NCBI RefSeq assembly: GCF_020382885.2
Contig: NC_058509.1
Coordinates: 22,147,351-22,211,350, forward strand
Direction: 5' to 3'
From: Scatophagus argus
Lineage: Eukaryota > Chordata > Actinopteri > Scatophagidae
Length of the DNA: 64,000 bases
In this document: in pieces, positions 44,001 to 56,000 of the stretch
Numbering within the stretch: position 1 is the first letter of the stretch
Layout of the letters: every line of letters starts with the position of its first letter
The notes under the pieces: model-generated
Database searches by the model: none
Told to the model about the DNA's origin: nothing
What the model saw: the letters and a program-made list of their open reading frames with translations, nothing else
Translations under genes and position numbers: made by a program

Positions 44001-47000
44001 GCAGTGGTTAGCACTGTCGCCTCATAGCAAGAGGGTTCCAGGTTCGAATCCTGGTCTGGGCCCTTCTATGTGGAGTTTGCATGTTCTCTCTGTGCCTGTG
44101 TGGGTTTTCTCCGGGTACTCTGGCTTCCTCCCACAATACCAAAAACATGCACATTAGGTTAATTGGCTACTCTAAATTGCCCCTAGGTGTGAGCGTGAGA
44201 GTGTGTGGTTGTTTGTCTTTGTGTGTTAGCCCTGCGATTGACTGGCGACCAGTCCATGGTGTACCCTGCCTCTCGCCCGTAGTCAGCTGGGATAGGCTCC
44301 AGCTCCACCGCGACCCTGACGGATAAGCGGTATAGAAAATGGATGGATGGATTACTGCGTGCTATACAAACAAATCTTTTTAAAACATGACATGATTAAC
44401 ATGATTTTTTACTGTAAATAAATGAATTTGATTTTTAGTTGAACTTAAACAGCACAATATGCAACAGAAAAAGCACCTGCAGAAAAGTGAACTGTATGTT
44501 TCTCTTTTTGCTTTCAAACTTTCAACCTTCACATTGTCATGTTGTCATGTCCGTCAGGAGAGGTTATCTCACACTTTGGATCAGACATTCTCCCTGTGTA
44601 TTCCTCCTCCAAACGTGACCGGTACTCTGCACCTGGGTCATGCCCTGACAGTTGCTGTAGAAGATGCTCTGGTTCGATGGTAACTGCCAGCACCACATGC
44701 AGGATCAATTCTCACTACTATGTATTGAGTCCGATTATCTGTTGGGAACGCTAATAAATGAATTTTTAATCCATCAGGAAAAGGATGCAGGGCTACAGAG
44801 TACTTTGGGTCCCTGGGTGTGACCATGCAGGTATTGCAACACAGGTATGACAAACTCCTCCCCTCCTCCTCATTCATGATAATTTCTTATTAAAAGGATA
44901 GCCTCACATTTTGTCAGTTTTCTCTTAAAACAATTTCCACATGCTCATATGTAATTTATAAGGTGGTGCTTACTATCAATGTTTCTCTTTTTCATATTGA
45001 CTCTGAACACAAAACACTAGTGTAAATGAGGGAGGACAAAATCTACAGTCCTCATTCTTTCAGTAACTTTGGAAGATGCCCAGTTGATTTACGTAACTCA
45101 GACCGCTGAAGCTTCATTTATGTTAACCTCAGCTGAACTTTAGAAATCATTTTTGTTCAGAATGACGCCCAGTGAGGACAGCAGGAGACATTGCAACCAG
45201 TCACTTGTCAATTTTATTGTACATTCAATTAGTTTATTTTGCCATATTGGTATAGCCGATGACAGTTAAGGTACTTGATTGGAACAATTGGAACTTTGCT
45301 TACCCAGGTGTATCCCCCTTCTTCTGCAAATAGTGAATATTATTGTTGCCTCCATTTAAAAGAAGGGTGGGTTGAATATGTTAAATGAAAAGTTTAACAA
45401 CTTCTTAAAGTGATTTACACATGCCAAAATTCACCCAAACATACATACATTGATACACTGATGGCAGTGGCTGCAATGCAAGGTACGACCTGGTCATCAC
45501 AAGCGATAGTTCATGGAGATTTTTGACAAAGTAATTATACCACCTCAATCAGCCACCCAGGTGGTTTTAATGTTACAGCTGTTTGGTGTATGTTTGACCA
45601 GTCCATTCTTATTCGCTGAACAACAGTCTAGAGTGGTGCTTCCCATCTCACTTAGCCATTTCTGTGTGTGTTAGACGATAGTGGAGAGGAGACTGCAGAG
45701 GGAAAAGGGGAAGCGCAGACAGGACTTTACCAGGCACGAGTTCCTACAGGAGGTGTGGAATTGGAAGAATGAGTGAGTCTTCACAATCACATCATCACTT
45801 TTTATCTATGGTCTACATGTTTTTTTTACTTCATGAAGTTGAGGGTCTTTGCTCCTGTATATCCAAGGAAAGGAGAAGAGATCTACCACCAGCTGAGGAG
45901 GCTTGGAGCATCTCTGGATTGGAGCAGAGCATGTTTCACAATGGATCCAGTAAGACTCCAGACACATATGTTAGTCACACATTGTACCACCTGCAAGGCA
46001 TGCAATAAAGTCTGAAGGACTAAAGAGTCTGAAGAAGTATAAAAATATAGATTATGGAAAGAATTGAAAACACAGCGGTGCCCACTTTCGAATCCTGGTC
46101 TGGGCCCTTCTGGGTCGAGTTTGTATGTTCTCCCTGTGCGTCGGTTTTCTCCGGGTACTCTGGCTTCCTCCCACAATCCCAAACACATGCACATTAGATT
46201 AATTGGGTACTCCACCCCTGTCCTCTGTCCTCCAGGGGAGGAGTTGAAGAGCTATATGACCTGAGGGACAAATGACCTCCTCAACCTGTCTGTGGTGCAG
46301 GACAGAGACACCAGCCTGTCGCTGAATGTGCTCCTCTGCCTTTTTATGGTGCTGTGCAGAGGGTGATGGACATTGTTCATTATGAACCTGAGTTTATTCA
46401 GAGTCCTCTCCTCTACCACAGATGTTAGGGACTCCAGCTCTGCCCTCACTACAGCGCCAGCCTCCAGCTGCAAGGCACACATCTTTTCAGTGTTGCTTCC
46501 CCAGCACAACACAGCGTAGAAGAGAATGCTGGCTATGACAGTCTGGTAGAACATCTGGAGCAGCTTCTGGCACACACTAAAGGACCTCAGCCTCCTCAGG
46601 AAATGGAGTCGGCTTTGTCCTTTACTGTACGTCCTACCAGAGAGTGCGTCAGTGTTAGCTGACCAGTCCAGTTTGTGATCTAATTGCAGCCCCAGGTACT
46701 TGTGTGTGTGGTCAAACTCCACACAGTCCCCATCAAGATTGAGCTTCAGGTAGTGTGCAGGCATCTACTGGTAGATGGACAAGACTGGTAGAACCAGACA
46801 GGCATTCATGGTCCCTTCCGGGTTTCACAATGAATAAAAAAAACAATGATTCACATAGCTGTGGAAGGACAAGCCATGTGAGTGAATAACAGAGCATATA
46901 AGGACCAAATGGAGGAGGCCCAGACAAATAGGATAGAGAGGGCAGGTGGTCAGGTGGTAACCAGAGTTAGTAGCTCATTGGGAGATAATGTGACGGGCTG

Positions 47001-50000
47001 AGCAGGGCAACCATTAGGCAGGACCTCAAGAGAAGTGGCATTCAGCGTTGTATGTGGGCAGGGCAGCAGGAGACCTTGACAACACTGGGCAGCAGGATGC
47101 TACAATTTCTGGGCAGTGAGGTTGATGTGCTTTACAGTGGTGAGGACAAAGAGCTTGGCAGCTGAGAAGTATAATGTTGGTGGGAGCCATGCCTCCTTCT
47201 GGAGGGTTTTCTAGGGGATTTGGATTGGGCCAGGGGTCAGGCTGACTTTGTTGCCGGACTGGTCAGTGGGCTGGAGGTTAGTAGTGGTGAGGCTGCCCAA
47301 AGCAGAGCTGGAAGGAGGCTAACACACAGGGTTGTAGAATAAGCTGCTGGATGCTAGCCAGTCAAAGTTCTGACTGTAAAGTTAAATGCTGGCATGCTGA
47401 TAGCAAAGGCTGCTGTGACTAGGACATGGTCTATAGCTGGGTTAAATACTTGGGAACTCAGGCTGGAGCTTGGGTGCAGAGGAAACTAGAGCGACAGGCT
47501 CAGGATGAACAGAATGATGTTATCATACTGCCAACGGGATTTTGGCACAGTGACTATGTCTTGCTGGGTCAATATTTGGTCAGTTTATACTGTACCAGAT
47601 CAGGGTTGTCAGTTCAGAGGACCAAAATGCAGAAATTGGAAAATATGAACAAAACGCAAATTTATTAAACTTACTTAAGGTGTTAACAGAGGCAGACAGG
47701 ACAACACAAAATAACTAAAAGCAGCTGGAAATCCAGGTATAAACAAGCATAGTCCAACAAAGAATAATCGCAACGAGAGTGCTGGAACAGAACAACAAAA
47801 AGAAACCCAGAAAACAGCCGAGGTTCATAAAGAGCAAAGTAGGATCACAGGGAGTATCATTGGGAAAACGTGGAACTCGGGAACAGACGCAGAAAATGGA
47901 GATGAACTTCAAAAGAAAAAGAAAAAACACATGGACTACATACACAGGAGGCTAATTAGGAACAGATGAATCCAATCAGGACATTATCAAACGTGGTAAA
48001 GAGAGACAGGAAGTGCAAAACATGACACTTGAGGAGAGAAATCCTCAAAACTTGTGAAAATGGAGCCAATTCGTACAGAGTTAGCCAGTAATATAATGGA
48101 AATTCTGGATATTAAAGGTAAAGTGAGCGATTATGGAGGTGATGGCTGATTATTGATTGGCTAACTTTGTCAAATACTGATGATCTGGGCATGAGACTCA
48201 ACAATCCCATGCAATATTTCAAATATTGTAGAATATTATAGTTAATTTGGTTGTGTGTCTGTTTATACAGCATCATCCATATGTGCATTTTGGTCCAATA
48301 TTTTGAACTGACAATCCCGAACTGTAGCAGTCTGAACTGAACACTGATTTGTATTATGTTGTTTTTAGCTTGACTGTGCTATTTTTGTTTTTGTTGTTTT
48401 TATATTGACTGTGTGTACTGTTTATCTTGTTCTATGCATGTTGTTTTTGAAAGGTGTTGTCACCACTATGTATTGTATAAAAATGAGTATTACTATTATT
48501 ATTTTCACTGTCACAATGAATCTAAGCATCACTATGTTGTAAGTTTAACATAGACTGGCTTTAAGGGGTAATAAATAGACTTTTATAGTACTGTTAAAGG
48601 AATATGAAAAGTAGCACCTTGGAACTGTTTATATTGTGTTGAGGGTTTTTTTTTTGTGATTTCAGGATTTCAGCAGGGCTGTTACTGAGGCCTTTGTAAG
48701 GCTGTGTGACTCTGGTCTAATTTATCGCTCTGAACGTTTGGTCAACTGGAGCTGTGCTCTCGAATCTGCCATCTCTGACATAGAGGTGAAACAACTTCAC
48801 ATGAATATACAGTAATACCACAGGTGGACAAAATAACAGTTGAGGGATGTTAAATTTTAATGTATTGATAAGTATGGCTCTTCCTTTTCCATGGTTCCCA
48901 AGAGTGGCCCCTCCTCACCACTAGTAAAGCCACTGTTAACCCATTTTTTAGGCAATGATCAGGACTTAATCTCATACTTTGAAAAAGAATTGTATATTTG
49001 AGTTTAAATTAAAATATTAACATCAATTTTTAAAGAGTCTATTCAATGTATTATTTAAAATGGCTACTTTTATTTTTATATTTTTACAGCTTTTGATACT
49101 AATAAACAGAAACTGATTTTATTCTCTATTATGTAATATCTAATATCATAACAACTTTGAACAAATTAATCTATATTAACAACTTAAAACATAGAGAGAC
49201 AAACTGATTTGACTGCAGCAGCTGACAAATCAGAAAATCAGTCAATCAAATCTGTCTGATTTTCTGATTGTCTGCAACAGCTGTCTGTGTGTATGCAGTA
49301 CCTGATTTACTTAGTCAGCACTCATCGCCGGTACTGAACCTCCACGTATATTCTCCAGATCATGGGGAGCTCGACAGTGAATTTCAGTGGTGCGATTTCT
49401 AAGCTCTCAAAAGCATAATAAAATACTGAATTAATGATTATTTATTTTTATTTATTTATTTATATTTATGATATAATCTGTAGCAGGAACCTGAAAGACA
49501 AACACAAATACTCCATGAAAGAAGTCAAGTTAGTGACATCATTGATGGGACATGAATATGTGTAGAAGGAGAAAAGTTCAGTGCATCAAGGGAGATCCCT
49601 TGGCAGTCTAAGCCTATAGCCGCATAACTAGAGGCCAGCCTAGGCTAGGCCTAACTATAAACTTTATCTAAAAGGAAGATTTTGAATCTACTCTTAAGCG
49701 TAGAGGGGGTGTCTGCCTCCCGGACCGAAACTGGAAGATGATTCCATAGGAAGGGATCTTGATAACTGCAGGCTCTGGTTCTTGTTCTACTGTTTGTGAC
49801 TCTAGGAACTTTGCCTCCCTGATCTTTAATCTCAGGGTTCGCTGAGTAGCTCTCACCTCCTCCTTATTGCCCGCTGTGAAAGCCCTCTTCTTATTGTTGA
49901 GGATGGCTTTGATGTCCTTGGTTACCCACGACTTGTTGTTGGGGTAACAGTTTACAGTTATGGTTGGGATAATAGTGTCCACACAGAAGTTTATGTAGGC

Positions 50001-53000
50001 AGTGTCCTGGCCGCGGGGCTCACAGAGTGCCTGCCAGTCTGTTACCTCCAAACAGCCCTGGAGTGTCTCTTTGGCCTTATCTGTCCATCTTCTCACAGTC
50101 CTTGAAGTTACGGGCAGAAGCTTTATGAGAGGCACATAGCAGGGGGAGAGGTGGATCAGGTTGTGATCTGACCTGCCTAGTGGGGGGAGGGGGAAAGAGT
50201 TGTAACAGTCTCTTACGTTAGCATACAGCAGGTCTATTGTTTTTCCCTCTCTGGTAGGACAATTCACAAACTGAGTGAAAGTGGGAAGTGTTTTGTCCAG
50301 GTTAGTATGCTTGAAATCACCCGAGATTGCAATGAATGCACTCAGGTGAGTCTGTATCCGGGCTTTTGCAGAGTGAATAGTTTCACGTGCCGTGCTGGGG
50401 TTTGCAGAGGGGGGAACATAAACAGTCACCATGACAACATGTGAAAACTCCCTGGGCAGGTAATACACACAGTTCCACATCCGAGCTGCAGATGCGCTCC
50501 TTCACTGTGATGTGAGCTGGATTACACCACCAGTTGTTTACGAACATGGCAAGCCCTCCGCCTCTGTGCTTACCGCTAACAGCGCAGCCGCACAGACTGT
50601 ATGGAAGCCTGTTACTGTCGTATTGTCATCGGGTCTATCCTGGTGCAGCCATGTCTCCATAAAGCACATCAAACTGCACTCCCGGTATTCCCTCTGACTC
50701 TGAGACAGTGCCGTCAGTTTGTCCATCTTATTCGCAAAGTGACCTCACGTTTCCCATGATGATAGAGGGGAGACATGGCTTAGACTTCCTAGTCATAAGC
50801 CTCCGTTGTTTCAAAGCTTCCCTCCTCCTTCGTAGCTTTTTTTCCCCCTGCATCCTCTGTGAGTCTTGATCCAGCATTCAGCAGGGATTACTCTCTGTGT
50901 TTTCCCTGGAGCGCTGGCCGGCTTCTTTTTAAGGGCTTATGTGTTTGAAGGTAGGTCAGTACCAGTTGAGGTTAGGAGGTGTTGAATTGAATTGTCTCTA
51001 ATGAGTACAATTGTATCATTGAAATAGGTCATGCAGTCGTGGATCAGCGGTTAGGGTGTCGTACCCGTAACCGGTGGATCGCTGGTTCGATTCCCCGTCC
51101 TGGTGTCCATGGCTGAGGTACCCTTGAGCAAGGTACCTAACCCCCACTGCTCCCCGGGCGCTGTACGCGGTCGCCCACTGCCCCGGGTTTGCTGTGTGTG
51201 TGTGCACGTCACTTGGGTGGGTTAAATGCAGAGCACGAATTTCGTTGGAGTGAGTTCCCTCCAATGACAAAATATGTCACTTTCTTAAAATCATTACTCT
51301 TCAGGGTTACAGGAATACAAGGCTCAATAGCGCTATGACTCTTTGTCAGCCTGGCTACAGTGCTGAAGAGAAACCTGGGATTGTTCTTATTTTCCCTAAT
51401 TACTGCTGAGTAATAGGCTGCTCTTGTATTGGTAGGGCCTTTTTGTATGATTTGCGACCATCGTGCCAGATCAGGTGAAATTCTTTTTGTTTGGTGGAAC
51501 AACGTTTCCTTTCGAGTTTTTTGTGTGTTTTGCTGTAATTTGCGGATCTCAGAGTTCTACCATGGTGTTAATCTCTTTTGATTTATCATTTTCTTTTTTA
51601 GGGGGCAATAGAACAGCTAGCTTGCAGCACTGTCAACAAAAAGATCATTTTGAGAGGGGCTATGGTTCTTCTTTAGCATTGGAGTGTTCGGTTATACTGA
51701 GATGTGGTACTGAAATAAATGCCAATGGTATCACTTCCTTAAACTTTGCCACAGCACTATCGGATAGATATGCAGTGTAGGATTTTTTTCCCAGTGCCTT
51801 GTAGTCAGGTAATAGATGTTCGAAAGTTATTAAACAATGGTCAGATAAAAGGATTTTGTGGGAAGACTATTAGATGTTCAGTTTCAATGCCATATGTCAG
51901 AACAAGGTCAAGAGTGTGATTAAGACAATGACTCAGTTTATATACACAATGACAGAAGAATTAGGCATTCAAATGAATTATGATTGCGTGTAGGCTTTGG
52001 ACTGTTTGCTAGGCTTGAGTCAAAAATTGCTGCAACTCCACCTCGAGCAATATGAGTATTAATATGACTGGGAAGAGTGGATTCATTTAGACTAAAATAT
52101 ACTTTGGAATGGAGCCAAGTTTCAGTTAGACAAAATAAATCTATGTCATGATCTGATATTAAGTCATTATTATGATTCTTCTTTTTCTTCTTCTTCTTCT
52201 TATTATTATATATTATTATTATTATTATTGTTATCTAAGGCTGTCCTTATAAGGACTGTGACCAGTGCCATACACAGAGCAACAGGGAGTGATGTTGGGC
52301 GCGCACATAGGTCAAAAACTTATCACTTCATTTTGTCCACCTGTGTATATTTTTATAAAGGAGTCATTCATTTTGTTTTGTGTTCCCTTGCTGTACAATT
52401 GTAGAGAGTTGTTCTTGTATGTCCATGTCGTATTTAAAGTTGTGGACTTGCTGTCAGGTTGACTCAATGGAGCTGTCTGGGCAGACCATGTTGTCTGTTC
52501 CTGGTTATGAAAACAAAGTGGAGTTTGGAACAATGCTTACCTTTGCCTACCCGTTAGTAGGCCACAGTGAGTATTGCTGACTGTCTCAAAATACTTGTTG
52601 TGTTTGGGCATGTTCTTTAATGTTATAATAGGATTTTAACTGTATTTTAGATGGAGAAGTGGCAGTGTCCACCACCCGTCCGGAAACTATACTGGGAGAT
52701 GTGGCTATCGCTGTTCACCCTGATGATCCTCGATATCAGGCTAGTTTACTTTTTTCTTCAACTCTCAGAATAAGTGCAAAATAACACAGAATTTGGACAT
52801 ACGTACTTTAGTATCTGTGTTGCTTGTTTTTGCTGTTGAAACACAAAAAGTGGTGTCACCTAAAACTTGAGTGACAATGACAAAATTTTCACCATTAGGA
52901 GGCAGAAAGTAACACAGCCTTGATATACTATCAGAATTGTGGTTGTAGCTAACATGGTAGCAGCTAAAGGCATACTTTCATAATACCCTGCAGATAAAGA

Positions 53001-56000
53001 GCAACATCATCATTTGAATATATGTCAAAAGGGGCAAGGGCAAAAATGGGCAGTTGTGGATCATCAGTAAGGGTATCGGCCCCGTCGCTGGTTCGATTCC
53101 CCGTACCGGTGTCCATGGCTGAGGTACCCTTGAGCAAGGTACCTAACCCCCACTGCTCCCCAGGCGCTGCACGCGGTTGCCCAGTGCCCCGGGTTTGTTG
53201 TGTGTGTGCACGTCACTTGGGTGGGTTAAATGCAGAGCACGAATTTTGTTGGAGTGAGTTCCCTCCAATGACAAAATATGTCACTTACTTATTCTTATTC
53301 TAAAAGGTTTTGTTTTTACTTGAGTTTAAAGGCTAACCAGAGACTGGAACTGTACCATCCTTTTCATCATATCAACTCTCAAACATCTAAATGTTTATCT
53401 ATACCATCCCTATTAAACAAACTAAGTAAAGTAAAAAAGTATGTGTGCAACAAGATGTATACATATACGTGTAGGTTGGGGGGGTGATATCGATCAAATC
53501 TGTCATGGTAAAGTTGTGTAAGAACTACAATTTAAAAATGCGGCATTACAATAATTAGCAAATGTCAAATGCATTCATGCTCCTCCCTAAATGTCTGAAG
53601 TATTACCAACAAAATGTGTTTTAAAGTGTTGAATGTAAAATTACTCAATTTGCAGAACTCACTGATTTGTTACAATCCTACAACATACCAGGCAAATGCA
53701 GAGCAATCTATGTAGTAGAAACACAGGATAACTGAATACAACATGACATTTGAAAGATACCTGTGCTCATTCTGCTTATCATTCTGCTTTTTCCACCGTG
53801 TTTTAGGCAATTCATGGGAAGCAGTGCAGACACCCCTTCACCAACAGACTCCTTCCCATCATCACTGATTCAATGGTGGACATGAAGCTAGGAACTGGTG
53901 ACGGCAACACTACTGTCTGACACCATCTCATCAAATTATGAACATGCGAAGCCACAGTTTGTTTATCACAGAGAAAATCTGCTTTTAAGCTGTTGCTGAT
54001 TATCTGAGTGTTGATTGTTTTTTGTGATTGTTATATGTTTGGGGTATTTATGCCTTTAATGGATAGGACAATCAGCGAGAGTGACAGGAAATGGGGGAGA
54101 TAGAGAGCGAGGCATGGCCAGATGCAAACCCACATTGCTGCTATGAAGGGATTTCAATCTTCTGTACATGAGCACACTAACCTTCTCTGCATGTGTCAAC
54201 CCTGTTTTCTCTGTTTTGTAGGTGCAGTGAAAGTAACTCCTGCTCATGACCACATTGACTTCCTGCTGTCACAGAGACACTCACTACCACACCTCACTGT
54301 AATTGGAGGAGATGGGACCATGACACACCTCTGTGGGCAGTGGTTGGAGGTGAATGAGTACTGTCATTAACTTTGCATTATGATATGATGTATTTGAAAG
54401 CATATGATTCATTGACATATGTTAGCTTTTTTAGGTTGCAGCTAACAAAAAAGCAGGCCTTTCAAAACACTGTTGGAACTGTGGTGAGACATGAAAAGAT
54501 GCAAATCTTCATTCCAACTGTAATCATTTAGTGTCACTTTGTCTCTTTTAAGGGAGTCAAACGTTTTGATGCCAGACAACTGGTTGTGGATGCCCTGACT
54601 GAAAAAAAGCTGTTCAGAGGAAAAAAGGATCATGTCATGACTTTACCTGTGTGCAGGTAGAGGAAATAACATAGAGGCATTCTCAACTTTTGTGTGTGTA
54701 CTGATGTCTCTGCTGCTGTTCATACAAAGGTGTTCTACAGATATTTTTTTAATACAAACTAGTTTCTGTCTGTTTGCTATCTGTTTGCAGTCTAAAGTAA
54801 TTTCTATGAAGACCCAGCAGTTGTGCCTTTCTCCTGTTGATTTAGGTGTGTTATGAATATAATTTAATTTAATTTTTCAATTTTATTTACTTTATTAATC
54901 CCAAGCTGGGAAATTACTTCTCAGCATTTAACCCATCACTGATTGAAACACACACACATGCAACATGCAGTGAAACACACAGGAGCAGTGGGCTGCGGCT
55001 ATCAAGTGCCCGGGGAGTGGGGGGGCATTATTAATCACTCCACCACACCCAAATTTTTCCTACCCGTCCGGTGGGGGATTGAACCAGCGACCTTCCGATC
55101 ACAAGCCGCTTCTCCAACCTTCAGGCCACGGCGGCCCCTCAAATCGAATATACTTGCCCTATTCGAAGACGATTCACTGCTAATCCAAGCAGCTTCTGAA
55201 GAACTGATGAAGCTGCTTGGATTAGCAGTGAATCGTCTTCAAGTCAATCTTCACAAATCCAGACGCTTTTCTGCTTTAACTCTTTGAGTGAATATCACCT
55301 GGATGACTGAGAATCTCCTGTTCAGCTCTGTACTGCAGACAGATCATCCCTGTTATCTGGAGAGTCCCTGGCATTGACTGCCATCCTCTCTTATATTATA
55401 CCGTTACCATATAAACATCATTAATTCACTGTTGAGTAGCTACAAAGGAACATGTTACCAAGAGCATAGAATAAATTTAAGATAGTGTAAAGCTTCATTA
55501 AGCAATGAACTACAGTACTGATAATGACAAATACCATGAAGGATATTTAAGAATATCATAATCAGGTTAGATATTACATGACATTACATGTCACATTAAT
55601 AACACATTACATGTGTTAAACCCACTTTAATTTACAAAATGTTAGCCAAGGGTTGAAATTATAAAGATAGTGATAACTTGTGCTTATACATATTTTTATT
55701 TTAATTATTTATTAAAATAAAATTTATTTTTTATTTTATTTATTATTTTTAATTATTATTATTATTATTATTTAATTATTTCCTCTTTCATTGTTTCTTC
55801 TTTATTTTCTTAGTAATGTAGGGTTACAATTGTTGTTTTTTTAAATTCCCAGCCACAACAGACCAGATGAAAGTAGTAGTCATCTGACTTGCCATCAGAC
55901 ACAGTATCCTGGATGCTGTCTCTCAGGCTAGCCTACCTTGTAGGCTGTATGCAGGCTGAAAGGAACACCTGCCAACAGAGATATCTTGTCAGAGATGACA

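Larger units (their letters stand above)
49480..52190 (-). mobile_element. CR1-like LINE, antisense, degenerate and interrupted
   Basis: Own pieces are about 49480-49790 and 50941-52190. From the right, minus-strand remnants include the endonuclease and linker ([14 protein letters not shown] at about 51730, [40 protein letters not shown] at 51310-51500). The left piece is the RT C-terminus and 3' UTR. An L2 fragment and a SINE sit inside. Confidence 0.65.

Noticed and set aside
44831..44832. GT donor inside vars2 exon 5
   Set aside because: Using it would cut the conserved DHAGIATQ motif and break the frame of exon 6.
51045..51120. tRNA-like sequence with A and B boxes
   Set aside because: It is the head of a SINE with a conserved non-tRNA body and 3' tail, repeated at 53045-53290. 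No full cloverleaf or anticodon arm can be assigned.
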